Positions 54,056 through 62,824 of a stretch of 64,000 bases of DNA are shown in pieces. Position 1 is the first letter of the stretch. Each line of letters opens with the position of its first letter. A program made the position numbers and the translations under genes. This DNA comes from JBBTDV01 sp038042605 (GTDB taxonomy: Bacteria; Bdellovibrionota; UBA1018): positions 1 through 64,000 of the forward strand of contig CAYHPW010000008.1 in the NCBI GenBank assembly GCA_964358645.1, read 5' to 3'. The notes under the pieces were generated by a model that worked only from the letters and a program-made list of their open reading frames with translations, had not been told where the DNA came from and did not search any database.

Positions 54056-54083
54056 TATATATAATACATATGTGTTATATATA
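54056..54083. repeat. 28-bp AT-rich palindrome with one mismatch
   Basis: Symmetric about CATATG at 54067-54072 and extending eleven base pairs on each side, with a single T/G mismatch. It lies just downstream of the glpD stop (54092) and 70 bp before the start of the small secreted protein, both on the minus strand. It could be a weak terminator for glpD, as RNA pairing would tolerate the G-U, or an operator for the next gene. No long T-run follows, so the terminator reading is unsure. Confidence 0.4.
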
Positions 54084-54091
54084 AATAACAC

Positions 54092-55708
54092 TCATAACAA
54101 ATCTTTTTTTCGCCACCTCTCGCACTGAGCTACAGTTGCTTTTAGCCGTTCAACCTCAGCTAATACATCAACACGCGGTTCACCATCTCTCGCGCTCCCA
54201 AGCTCATCTGCCAGCACGTATGCCAACCGCTCAGCCCAAGGCACTCCGTGATCAGCGCGAGCAAGATATAGAGGGACCCTTCTGAAGTAGAAATCCTCAA
54301 GATGCATCACCATCTCGTTTCGTACTGAATATCTTAACTGAGCCTCTAGCTGCGGGAATCCAGGTAAACCATCATCCGCCGCCGTCCTGCCATCCAATTC
54401 GCTTGCAATATATCTTGGCTCAAGTGGAGTACTAGTCTTAGGCGGCAAAGAAAGATTCTCCAGCTTTAACGTGAAATCGACGATTTCCTCGGCCATTGTT
54501 CTATGCGTGGTGTACTTCCCTCCTGCCACGATCACACTCCCCCCAGGGCCTTCGGCAATGTGATGTTCGCGGCTCACCTTCTGAAGAACTGTCTTTTCTG
54601 CATCATCTCCCTTCGATACCTCGGCCGCAAGCGGCCTCACACCGACATATGAGCTGATGATGTCCCGGTAACCAAGATCAAGCTTGCCAAAATAAGACCG
54701 TACCAACTGCATGAGATACTCGACCTCATGCGCTTCAACCGCGGCCTGATCCGGATCAGACGGCGAAGGACCGTCAGTAGTCCCCACAATCGTGACACCA
54801 GCGCCGAAGTCTGGCCGCGGGATCGCAAACGCGATCCTTCCATCCTCCTTCTGATCCATGACCACAGCACCAGGCACGGGCAGCTTTTTAAGATCAAACA
54901 ATATGTGCACGCCTTTACTTGGGCTGAGCCAGTTGCGCCAGCCTCCATTCGCGCCGGAAGACAGCATCGCGCCTATCTTGTCAGTCCACGGGCCTGCGCA
55001 AACTATGACCCGCTTCGCTCGTATATTCATGAGACATCCTGCTTCGGCATCCCTCACACAAAAACCGCGTATTTGCCTGGCACTGTCTTCACAACCTGAT
55101 GTTTCCCAGAGCGGCTCGATCGCTTCAACATAGTTGGCAACCATGGCACCGGCTTTCTGAGCGGCACGCAGCGTTTTAACAACAAGCACGTCATCCCACA
55201 TCGATGCATCAAAATAACTAAAGCCGCATACCAGGCCCTCAGAGCGCAAAAACGGGATCATCTCACGAAGCTCACGTGACGAAAGCTTCTTATGACGACC
55301 TGGTGTTTTAAACAACGCCAATAGATCATACAACGACAGCCCTAGTCTTAGTATCAGCGGGCCACGTTTATTATCGCTATAAATAGGCAGATAAAACGGC
55401 AACGGCTTCACCATCGTCGGGGCAGTTTTAAGAAGATAATCCCTTTCAGAAAGAGCCTCAAAAACAAGCCCGAATTCCATGTTTTCAAGATAACGAAGCC
55501 CACCATGTATCAGCTTTGAGCTGCGCGAAGAGGTCCCATAAGCGAAGTCAGATTTCTCCACCAAGGCTACCTTAAGCCCGCGCAAGGCCGCATCATGCGC
55601 CACCGCAGCGCCAGTGATACCTCCTCCTATAATAAGAAAATCAAACACGTCCTTTTTGAAACTCTCGAGCGCGTCTTTGCGCGTGCGAAATGAAAATTCA
55701 GTCGCCAT
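54092..55708 (-). CDS. glpD: Aerobic glycerol-3-phosphate dehydrogenase
   Basis: FAD membrane-associated enzyme oxidising glycerol 3-phosphate to dihydroxyacetone phosphate and feeding electrons to quinone. The FAD fold FLIIGGGITGAAVAHDAALRG, then YGTSSRSSKLIHGGLRYLE, TVIVGTTDGPSPSDP-like (VTIVGTTDGPS) and GGKYTTHRTMAEE are family marks. At 538 aa it has the normal size. It begins 13 bp after the aspS stop on the same strand, so the two are co-transcribed. Confidence 0.94.
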   Translation of the reverse strand: MATEFSFRTRKDALESFKKDVFDFLIIGGGITGAAVAHDAALRGLKVALVEKSDFAYGTSSRSSKLIHGGLRYLENMEFGLVFEALSERDYLLKTAPTMVKPLPFYLPIYSDNKRGPLILRLGLSLYDLLALFKTPGRHKKLSSRELREMIPFLRSEGLVCGFSYFDASMWDDVLVVKTLRAAQKAGAMVANYVEAIEPLWETSGCEDSARQIRGFCVRDAEAGCLMNIRAKRVIVCAGPWTDKIGAMLSSGANGGWRNWLSPSKGVHILFDLKKLPVPGAVVMDQKEDGRIAFAIPRPDFGAGVTIVGTTDGPSPSDPDQAAVEAHEVEYLMQLVRSYFGKLDLGYRDIISSYVGVRPLAAEVSKGDDAEKTVLQKVSREHHIAEGPGGSVIVAGGKYTTHRTMAEEIVDFTLKLENLSLPPKTSTPLEPRYIASELDGRTAADDGLPGFPQLEAQLRYSVRNEMVMHLEDFYFRRVPLYLARADHGVPWAERLAYVLADELGSARDGEPRVDVLAEVERLKATVAQCERWRKKDLL

Positions 55709-55721
55709 TAATATAATTAAA

Positions 55722-57572
55722 TCAACCCAGCCGTGGTCGCGTCAATGCAATACCTAATTCAACAAGCTGTTCGGGGCTTACCACCGAAGGGGATTCTGAC
55801 ATCATGCAATGACCTTTTTGCGTCTTCGGAAAAGCCATGACATCCCTGATAGGCCCAACTCCGCAAAGAAGCGCCGCTAGCCTGTCTATGCCAAAAGCTA
55901 TCCCACCATGGGGCGGTGTGCCGTATTGGAGTGCTTCTAGGAAGAAACCAAATTTAAGTTTAGCCTCTTCTTGTGAAAGACCCAATATGCGGAACATCGC
56001 CGCCTGAACATCCGGCCTATAAATCCTAAGGCTCCCGCCGCCGATCTCAACACCATTAAGCACCATGTCGTATGCCGCTGCCTGGAGATTATCTAGGTTA
56101 CGACCGGCAACAAAATCATCCATAAACTCCGCCCGCGGCGAAGTAAAAGGATGATGGCAGGCGTAGTAACGGTTTTCCTTATCATCAAACTCAAGAAGCG
56201 GAAAATTAACAACCCAAAGGAAAGCAGGCTTTCCTTGCCCAAGCTTTGGGATCAACCCAAGACGCGACCCCACATTCAAGCGTATCGCGCCCAGCGAATC
56301 AAAAACCACCTTATCTTTTGCATCAGCCACGATAAGAACCAGATGACCTGGCTTAAGACTGAGTTTTTCCACAAGGCCTTTTTTCTCCTGATCTCTTAGG
56401 AACTTCGCAGCAGGAGATTGAAGCTCGCCACCGGCCTGCACCTTGATCCAAAGTAGCCCTTTGGCACCAAAAGAAGCGGCGACGGATTGCAGATCATCAA
56501 GATCCTTGCGTGAAAACTTCTCAGCCTCTCCCGGCACGACAACAGCCCGCACTGATCCCCTCCTCTTCATGTGCTGGCCGTGCTTGCCGCTCGATCCTTG
56601 CTCAAGAGCATTTTTGAAAACCTGAAACCCGCTTTCCATGAACAGGTCCGACAGATCGCAAAGCTCAAGACCAAAACGCACATCCGGCTTGTCACTCCCG
56701 AAGCGCTCCATAGCTTCAGCATAAGAAAGACGCGGGAACGGCGCGGTCACATCCTGTGAAAGAATGTCTTTCCAGAGCTTCCTAATCATTTCTTCCATGA
56801 TCGGGAAGAAAGCGTCCTCATCCATAAAGGAGGTCTCTATGTCGATCTGTGAAAATTCTGGCTGGCGGTCAGCCCTGAGGTCTTCATCGCGGAAACATCT
56901 TGCTATCTGGTAATAGCGGTCCATCCCGCTGATCATGAGTAACTGCTTTAGCGTCTGCGGGGACTGTGGTAGCGCATAAAAAGTGCCGGGATTGAGTCTG
57001 CTAGGCACTATGAAGTCACGCGCCCCTTCCGGTGTGGACTTATATAGAATCGGCGTCTCGACCTCGACAAAACCATGCAGATCCAAATGATTTCTTACAA
57101 TCGACAACATCTTATGCCTTATAATTAAATTTTTCTGAAGCGAAGGCCGCCGCAAATCCAAGTAACGATATTTCAGACGAACCGTTTCACCAACATCGAT
57201 GTCATCTTCGATCGAAAACGGCGGTGTCTTGGCTTCTGAAAGTATTGCAAGCTCGGAGCAGGCCACCTCAATCTCGCCAGTGGCAAGATTTGGATTGCTC
57301 ATTTTTTCTGGGCGCCGCCTAACTTTGCCCCTGCACCATACAACGAATTCAGAGCGAAGTGATCTAGCAAGCTCATATGCCCCACCACCCTGACCCAAGG
57401 CAGGATCAAACACAGCCTGAGTGATTCCATAACGATCGCGGAGGTCGGCGAAAACCAGTCCTCCATGATCCCGGTTCTTAGCCACCCAGCCACATAGAGT
57501 GACTTCCTTACCGAGATCCGAAGCACTAAGCTCACCGCAATTATGAGAACGCGTTATTTTTTGTCCGCCCAT
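55722..57572 (-). CDS. aspS: Aspartyl-tRNA synthetase
   Basis: Class II synthetase, 616 aa, bacterial type. Anticodon-binding OB fold first (VTLCGWVAKNRDHGGLVFADLRDR), then the core with FVEVETPILYKSTPEGARDF, QSPQTLKQLLMISG, RCFRDEDLRADRQPEFSQID, a GAD insertion domain, and the C-terminal GIAFGIDRLAALL. Whether it also charges tRNA-Asn is not decided by what I can see. I choose ATG 57572 because GGAGG lies upstream at workable distance; GTG 57581 is too close to it. Confidence 0.95.
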   Translation of the reverse strand: MGGQKITRSHNCGELSASDLGKEVTLCGWVAKNRDHGGLVFADLRDRYGITQAVFDPALGQGGGAYELARSLRSEFVVWCRGKVRRRPEKMSNPNLATGEIEVACSELAILSEAKTPPFSIEDDIDVGETVRLKYRYLDLRRPSLQKNLIIRHKMLSIVRNHLDLHGFVEVETPILYKSTPEGARDFIVPSRLNPGTFYALPQSPQTLKQLLMISGMDRYYQIARCFRDEDLRADRQPEFSQIDIETSFMDEDAFFPIMEEMIRKLWKDILSQDVTAPFPRLSYAEAMERFGSDKPDVRFGLELCDLSDLFMESGFQVFKNALEQGSSGKHGQHMKRRGSVRAVVVPGEAEKFSRKDLDDLQSVAASFGAKGLLWIKVQAGGELQSPAAKFLRDQEKKGLVEKLSLKPGHLVLIVADAKDKVVFDSLGAIRLNVGSRLGLIPKLGQGKPAFLWVVNFPLLEFDDKENRYYACHHPFTSPRAEFMDDFVAGRNLDNLQAAAYDMVLNGVEIGGGSLRIYRPDVQAAMFRILGLSQEEAKLKFGFFLEALQYGTPPHGGIAFGIDRLAALLCGVGPIRDVMAFPKTQKGHCMMSESPSVVSPEQLVELGIALTRPRLG

Positions 57573-57678
57573 TTCCCGCACACCCTCCTGACAAAGCTAT
57601 CACACAGAACTGCTTAAATGAATTTACCACAAAAAAATCAGCATGCGAAATCACAGGAAGTTATTTCTATGACATTGC

Positions 57679-57699
57679 AAAATGTTGGGTAAAATGTTG
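57679..57699. repeat. Tandem AAAATGTTG direct repeat upstream of aspS
   Basis: AAAATGTTG occurs twice with a 12-bp period (57679-57687 and 57691-57699), in the 159-bp space between the receiver gene and aspS. One copy per helical turn could suit a DNA-binding protein. It might also be chance in an AT-rich spacer. Confidence 0.3.
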
Positions 57700-57731
57700 A
57701 ATAGTGCGGCTGTGGCGCCGTAAAATCTGAG

Positions 57732-58097
57732 TTATGCCGCAGAACGTGCGCTAGCCGCGACATCCAGACTTTCTGCGAGCTGCTCCAAAGTATACGGTTT
57801 GGCCAGGAACCACGCACCACGCAAGCGCTCCATGCGCTTGAACCCGTCTTGCACGGCGGTAATAACAACAGTTGGTGGGACACGTCCATACTTGATGCGT
57901 ATTTGCTCGAACAGTTCCTCGCCACTCATTTTAGGTAAACTTAGATCCAACAACAATACATCGGGCCACGTTGATTGCAGATACTCCAATGCGCATTCCG
58001 CATCTTCCACTAGATCTGCTTTGTGCTCGAACGACTCTAAAACCATGCCTAATGTATTTCGCACTGATGTATCATCTTCTACGACAAGGACTTTCAT
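57732..58097 (-). CDS. Single-domain response regulator (CheY-like)
   Basis: The receiver domain alone, 121 aa: acidic pair VEDD near residues 7-10, phospho-acceptor Asp in LLLDLSLPKMSG, Thr in VVITAV and Lys in LAKPY. No output domain, so it acts by protein contact like CheY or Spo0F. The final ~15 residues are Ala/Ser-rich. No histidine kinase gene is in the window. It is upstream of aspS and divergent from the lyase gene, with about 180 bp between. Confidence 0.88.
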   Translation of the reverse strand: MKVLVVEDDTSVRNTLGMVLESFEHKADLVEDAECALEYLQSTWPDVLLLDLSLPKMSGEELFEQIRIKYGRVPPTVVITAVQDGFKRMERLRGAWFLAKPYTLEQLAESLDVAASARSAA

Positions 58098-58277
58098 TTT
58101 TTCACCCGTTTTTATTCAGTGTCTATTGGTAACTACTGCTGACAATGCGCCAAAGAGATTGCATATTTAACACCAAACGCATTGTGCGTATTAGTATACG
58201 ACTTAAGGATAATCAATGATTTTTTGCATTAGCATATGCAATTTAACAGTTGTACTTTACATACCGGAGGCGCTCTC

Positions 58278-59681
58278 ATGAAAAAATCCATCATAAAAAA
58301 ATCCATGGAAGAATTCCGCGAAGAACGTGACTCACTGGGAAATATCAAGGTCCCGCAAAATGCCATATATGGGGCACAAACAGCACGTGCGTTACAAAAT
58401 TTCCCAATTTCAGGAAGAACTGCGGACTCATCCATCATACGCGCATACCTGAGACTAAAAGCAGCGGCAGCCGTGGCAAACATGAAATGCGGAGTACTGA
58501 ACAAGTCCAATACTGACCTCATCCTGCACGCAATCGATTCGCTCTTGTCGATGCCAGAAGCGGCATGGCATGAGCACTTCCCGGTGGACCCTTACCAGGC
58601 CGGGGCAGGGACAAGCCAGAACATGAACATCAACGAAGTGATCGCAAATCAAGCGAATATGTCACTTGGCAACCAGGTCGGCTCATATTCACCGATCCAC
58701 CCCAATGATCATGTCAATCGCTCACAATCCACCAATGACACTTTCCCTACCGTAATGAGGCTTGCTCTGCTTGAAAGATCCACCAGACTCCAAGAAGAAC
58801 TGGAAAATTTGTCACAGGAATTCTCGAAAAAATCCAAGCAGTGGATGCCTATATTGAAATCAGCCAGGACACATCTGCAAGACGCCGTACCGATACGGCT
58901 TGGCCAGGAATTCGGCGCATATTCGCAAGCAATTAAACGATGCACCAAGTGGATTGGTCAAGCCAGGGAAAATCTGTGCGAACTTGGGATCGGCGGCAGC
59001 GCAGCCGGGACCGGCCTGACTGTTCCAAATGGATACATACCAATAATCATAGAAGAGCTTGCCAAACGCACCGGCGAAAAATTGCATTCAGCGGCAGACC
59101 TTTGTGAAGCAATGCAATCCCAGGCACCAGTTATGTATTACTCATCGATGCTTCGCCTGACAGCAATTGAAATCACGAGGATTTGCAATGATATCAGGCT
59201 TCTTTCATCAGGCCCGCTAACGGGCTTAGCTGAAATCACGCTCCCAGCGGTTCAACCCGGGAGCAGCATAATGCCGGGGAAGGTGAACCCTTCAATAGTT
59301 GAAATGACAAATCAAACTTGGTTTTCGATACAGGGTTATGACCAGACCGCCGCACTGGCAGCACAAGCCGGCCAACTGGAACTTAACGTCATGATGCCTG
59401 TTATGGCGTATTCGCTGATCGAGGCAACGAAAATAGGCGCAGCTTCGATACAATCACTAAGAGAGCTTTGCGTAGCTGGCATGAAGCCAAACGAAGCACG
59501 CTTGAAACATTATTTCGAAAGCACACCACAGATCGCGACAGCACTCAGCCCGAAGCTGGGTTATGAAGTCACAGCTAGCTTGGTAGGCGAGGCGCTCTTA
59601 AGCGGGCGATCGATCCTACAACTGGTTCGTGAACGTGAGTTGATAAGCGAGAAAGAGATAGAGTCCCTTTTAAATTTTTAA
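58278..59681 (+). CDS. aspA: Aspartate ammonia-lyase (aspartase/fumarase superfamily)
   Basis: The signature GSSIMPGKVNP marks the aspartase/fumarase superfamily. GAGTSQNMNINEVIAN (Gly-Ala-Gly-Thr-Ser) and VNRSQSTNDTFP are nearer to aspartase than to class II fumarase, whose form is GSGTQSNMN. So deamination of aspartate to fumarate is favoured, with fumarase as the alternative. ATG 58278 has GGAGG eight bases upstream; an open extension to 58236 is unlikely to be used. 467 aa. Confidence 0.85.
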   Translation: MKKSIIKKSMEEFREERDSLGNIKVPQNAIYGAQTARALQNFPISGRTADSSIIRAYLRLKAAAAVANMKCGVLNKSNTDLILHAIDSLLSMPEAAWHEHFPVDPYQAGAGTSQNMNINEVIANQANMSLGNQVGSYSPIHPNDHVNRSQSTNDTFPTVMRLALLERSTRLQEELENLSQEFSKKSKQWMPILKSARTHLQDAVPIRLGQEFGAYSQAIKRCTKWIGQARENLCELGIGGSAAGTGLTVPNGYIPIIIEELAKRTGEKLHSAADLCEAMQSQAPVMYYSSMLRLTAIEITRICNDIRLLSSGPLTGLAEITLPAVQPGSSIMPGKVNPSIVEMTNQTWFSIQGYDQTAALAAQAGQLELNVMMPVMAYSLIEATKIGAASIQSLRELCVAGMKPNEARLKHYFESTPQIATALSPKLGYEVTASLVGEALLSGRSILQLVRERELISEKEIESLLNF

Positions 59682-60736
59682 TCAATAATATCACTTGCAT
59701 CCACAAGCTTATCGTCTACAGGGATGGTTGAAGGAAGCTCTGGCGGCTCAAACTCATTATTTTCATCCTCCGCTTCAAGCTCTGGGTGCGCGTTCGCCAC
59801 ACAGCCTGGCTGCCCAGGGCCTAATCCTATCCTTACATGCAAATGATTCTTATGGCCACGCACGTGGCGTATGAATCTCTTGTATTCAAGCCATTTGGCA
59901 TCACCCTTGGCGGATTTTGCAAGTTTCGCGATTGCGGTCCTGTCAAGGAAAGCCACGCGTATGCATGCATAAGGATTTTCAAAGATCTTTTTCACCAACC
60001 ACCAGTTGGACTTTACGTCGAATTTGTTATGGAAAGAAATCGGCGAAATCCCGCCAGGCTTTACGGATAAAAAAGCAAGATCAACATCCAATCCGTTTGT
60101 ATGAGAAGCATGTCCCCGGCGACCAGCGCGCCCAGCCAGGCATCCGCCACGCGGGGAGGAGATATCCCCGACTACAAGTCGCACACCTGAAAACTCGGGC
60201 GCTGAGTATTCTTTAGCAACCTCGCTTCCAAGCCATTTAAGCATCGCAATCATGTTATCAGTCCCAAACTGCGTGCACCTCCCGGGGTTGCGCAATTCGA
60301 TACGGTTACCTTGGGATTGAATTAATCTCTTTCCATTGACAAGAAATCCGTTAGTCACACCACAATATGCCTGCTCATCATAATGGCGTACCGCGAGCCC
60401 AAGCTTCTGCTCCGGCGTCATTTCATCACAATAGCTCACTTTGTATCGCTCACGGTAACAACGTTTGGCTTTGCGGTTTGTCATTGGGTTGATCTTGGCG
60501 CAACAGCGATGGCCGTTGAAAGGATACTCAGGATTCCACTCCGAGCAAAATACCAAATTTTGGGGCTTAACAAATATCGCGTCACTTCTTGGCGTGAAGG
60601 AACTTAACCACGCATCCGGTGCGGGATCTGAAACCGGGTCGCACGATGGAAACGACGTCCACTCAACCGCGCCATGAACTTTCATGGTTGCAGTTAACAT
60701 CATCGCGCAAAACAGTGATGCCTTAACATATTTCAT
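59678..60736 (-). CDS. MepA-like LAS-family murein endopeptidase, exported
   Basis: Signal peptide at residues 1-22 (VHGAV). The core carries LAS metallopeptidase zinc ligands: His212 and Asp219 in HTNGLDVD, and His298 and His300 in NHLHVRI, preceded by VGDISSPRGG, as in penicillin-insensitive endopeptidase MepA, which cuts peptidoglycan cross-links. It differs from E. coli MepA (about 270 aa) by an N-terminal Cys-rich part (about residues 30-125) and an acidic C-terminal tail. AAGGG precedes the ATG. The HNH gene ends 5 bp upstream. Confidence 0.85.
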   Translation of the reverse strand: MKYVKASLFCAMMLTATMKVHGAVEWTSFPSCDPVSDPAPDAWLSSFTPRSDAIFVKPQNLVFCSEWNPEYPFNGHRCCAKINPMTNRKAKRCYRERYKVSYCDEMTPEQKLGLAVRHYDEQAYCGVTNGFLVNGKRLIQSQGNRIELRNPGRCTQFGTDNMIAMLKWLGSEVAKEYSAPEFSGVRLVVGDISSPRGGCLAGRAGRRGHASHTNGLDVDLAFLSVKPGGISPISFHNKFDVKSNWWLVKKIFENPYACIRVAFLDRTAIAKLAKSAKGDAKWLEYKRFIRHVRGHKNHLHVRIGLGPGQPGCVANAHPELEAEDENNEFEPPELPSTIPVDDKLVDASDIID

Positions 60737-60741
60737 GCGGT

Positions 60742-61050
60742 CTAACCCTTATTCTTCCCTAATTCAATTATCCGATCAACTGGTGTGTGAAGTTTCTTAT
60801 CCCTGTTACATTCCAAGCACGAAGGGACGATGTTCCCGCGCGTACTGGCCCCACCTCTTGCGAGCGGGACTATATGATCCATCGTAAGCTTCGCAGGCGC
60901 GAATTTTCTCTGACAATAATGACAAATGCCCTGGTTTTTTTTTGCAAGCCACCAGGAAGATTTCTTAAGCTTTCTCGCTTTTTCACGTTCTTTACTAAGC
61001 CGCTTTAGGTCAGAAAACCCGGGCTCAAGCACATAATAATCCGACAACAT
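60742..61050 (-). CDS. HNH endonuclease domain protein
   Basis: 102 aa with the HNH fold in full: CHYC zinc pair, DHIVPLARGGAS with the catalytic His, Asn in RGNIVPSC, and CLEC as the second Cys pair. Stand-alone HNH proteins nick or cut DNA; some serve in phage, intron or restriction settings, others as housekeeping nucleases. No phage genes are nearby. It ends 5 bp before the MepA-like gene on the same strand, so the two may share a transcript. Confidence 0.87.
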   Translation of the reverse strand: MLSDYYVLEPGFSDLKRLSKEREKARKLKKSSWWLAKKNQGICHYCQRKFAPAKLTMDHIVPLARGGASTRGNIVPSCLECNRDKKLHTPVDRIIELGKNKG

Positions 61051-61104
61051 GTGTTCGCAATTAACACAGCAGGACCTGATTTGACGACAAAAAATACCAT
61101 CAAC

Positions 61105-61743
61105 TCATCCGTATATGCTGTGATAAAGTTCATGAATCGCGTTGCCTGGCACTGCGATATCGCTTGACTGGGCATAAAGCAACAAACTCAAGATGCGCCG
61201 CGGGGCTTTCCGCGCACGTCTAATGAGGTAATTCCAGTCAAAGTGCGCATATGACAACAAGGCAATAGCGTCATGCCAATGATTCGGTGTAACTTCACTA
61301 TGAGCCACAGCCTTGATTATCAGGAGATCCTCAGGCGAAGCTGACTTTATGCGCCTGCCATGGAATTCCGTCGTCTTCATGTGTTCGTACATTTCCTGGT
61401 CCAGATAAATCTCTCCTTTAGATCTAAAAATCACATCAACGAGAACTCCTTCCTTAAATGCCTTGTACAGCCAGCTTGGATCCGTCTGTTCGGTATCAAA
61501 TCCATTCCTCGCAAACACCGCGAGAACCGTCTCGGCGTCCTCAGGCATGACTAATAAATCAATATCACGCGTTGAACGCGGACGACCAAAACTGCTTGAA
61601 GCTACTCCACCGATAAAAAGATAGCGAACACCCGCCCCGTCAAGTGCTGAAATAGAGTCTGCTAAAACGCCCTCCAAGCGACTTGAATTATTTGCTTCAC
61701 CAACCAGACTGCCTGCCCTGTCTGCCCGCATGGTTTCATACAT
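61105..61743 (-). CDS. Nucleotidyltransferase-fold protein
   Basis: FIGGVASSSFGRPRSTRDIDLLV holds the pol-beta-type nucleotidyltransferase signature (GG...DID), read as GGVASSSFGR then STRDIDLLV. VDVIFR later gives a third acid. The C-terminal half is helical (LIRRARKAPRRILSLLL). The family includes MNT- and AbiEii-like toxins and nucleotide-transferring enzymes; no antitoxin-like HEPN gene lies alongside. Starts at GTG 61794, ATG 61743 and ATG 61731 are all possible; I take 61743. Divergent from the KGG gene. Confidence 0.7.
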   Translation of the reverse strand: MYETMRADRAGSLVGEANNSSRLEGVLADSISALDGAGVRYLFIGGVASSSFGRPRSTRDIDLLVMPEDAETVLAVFARNGFDTEQTDPSWLYKAFKEGVLVDVIFRSKGEIYLDQEMYEHMKTTEFHGRRIKSASPEDLLIIKAVAHSEVTPNHWHDAIALLSYAHFDWNYLIRRARKAPRRILSLLLYAQSSDIAVPGNAIHELYHSIYG

Positions 61744-61856
61744 ATCAAAACTCAAGCCAGCGGCACGCAAACCAGAAGGGAATACCGCTTGCACAAGATT
61801 TATTTAAACAAGTTAACGGTACAGCAGGCAAAACAAAGAGATTGTGTGGAGGGATT

Positions 61857-62261
61857 ATGTCGTGGGACACCAGGCAGTTTGAACAAAAGCAGGCCGAGCA
61901 AGAAGAAAAAACTCATGGGCCTACAACAGAAAATGAACCTGGAAACAAAGAAACGCCGATTGGAGCTGCGATGCCAACAGCAGAGACACCAGCGCTGATA
62001 ACTCCAGCCACTCTAGAAAGACGACCAGTGGAGCGTGAAAAACCGCCTGGCCGCCCCAGCAAACGTGGAACAGCGGCTATGGATGAAAGCACTCGTAAAG
62101 AAGTGGCTAGAAAAGGTGGGCTGGCCGTTTCCAGGAACCGCGAGCACATGGCACAAATAGGCAAAAAGGGCGGGATGACAGTCTCCAGGAACCGCGAGCA
62201 CATGGCGCAAATCGGAAGGAAAGGCGGCGCAGCCTCACGAAGCCACCGCAAAACTTCATAA
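61857..62261 (+). CDS. KGG-repeat (stress-induced acidophilic repeat) protein
   Basis: ATG 61857 follows GGAGG. The 134-aa product has a Glu/Pro/Thr-rich disordered part (about 1-70) and then three KGG units of 18 residues (KGGLAVSRNREHMAQIG, KGGMTVSRNREHMAQIG, KGGAASRS), as in YciG and ConB10-type stress proteins. In the DNA the repeat is visible: 23 identical bases at 62130-62152 and 62184-62206, 54 bp apart. Such proteins are soluble and linked to desiccation, heat or sporulation. Role here is inferred from the repeat. Confidence 0.75.
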   Translation: MSWDTRQFEQKQAEQEEKTHGPTTENEPGNKETPIGAAMPTAETPALITPATLERRPVEREKPPGRPSKRGTAAMDESTRKEVARKGGLAVSRNREHMAQIGKKGGMTVSRNREHMAQIGRKGGAASRSHRKTS

Positions 62262-62266
62262 TTGCT

Positions 62267-62824
62267 CTAACGACCGCGGATTTCCGCCACTAGGGCGTTA
62301 TAAAGCAAAAGAAGATCGTTGTTAGCGGAGCGCATCCTATCGACTATCGCCCTGCTTATGCGAAGCACGACTAGGAGTGCCCAATTAGGATTCACTTTTC
62401 CAAATGCAGTGAATGCAGTGCCGTTCAACACGAGACAATGGCATATGGTTTCAGCTTTGATCGTTGCGGAACGCGAATCAGTGCCCAACAGCCCACCTTC
62501 ACCAAAACAAGCGTGCTGTGACCCTTTAAGTATTGCGACTTTATACATGTCATTTTCAGGCGTTGATTTGTAAACACCGGCTTCACCGTCAATTAGGATA
62601 AAAAACTCTGCCCCCGTTTCACCTTCAGTGATTATGGTGCCATTGGGATTGTATATACGGAGTTCCATCATTTCTGCCAAAGCTTCAAGCGCCCCTTGCT
62701 CATTTTTAATATCAGAAAACAGCACCACGGGCCTGAGATGCGTGACACGTGATGATTTATCGGTCAAAAGAGGATGATCCGGTTCATGCAGCTTGGATGG
62801 GAGATGGCTTTTCTTTGCCAACAT
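62267..62824 (-). CDS. Cyclic nucleotide-binding domain protein
   Basis: The 185-aa product is mostly one CNB domain (about residues 55-160). The phosphate-binding cassette FGEGGLLGTDSRSATIKA keeps Glu and Arg for cyclic nucleotide, so binding of cAMP (or cGMP) is plausible. It has no DNA-binding or catalytic domain. GGAGG precedes the ATG. It starts inside the end of the TrkA-channel gene (41-bp overlap), so the channel and sensor are probably made together. The adenylyl cyclase at 43.5-46.5 kb could supply cAMP; that link is inference. Confidence 0.85.
   Translation of the reverse strand: MLAKKSHLPSKLHEPDHPLLTDKSSRVTHLRPVVLFSDIKNEQGALEALAEMMELRIYNPNGTIITEGETGAEFFILIDGEAGVYKSTPENDMYKVAILKGSQHACFGEGGLLGTDSRSATIKAETICHCLVLNGTAFTAFGKVNPNWALLVVLRISRAIVDRMRSANNDLLLLYNALVAEIRGR

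Noticed and set aside
62130..62206. Short direct repeats as a possible CRISPR array
   Set aside because: Only two identical blocks with a 54-bp period that matches 18 codons of the KGG repeat; this is a coding repeat.
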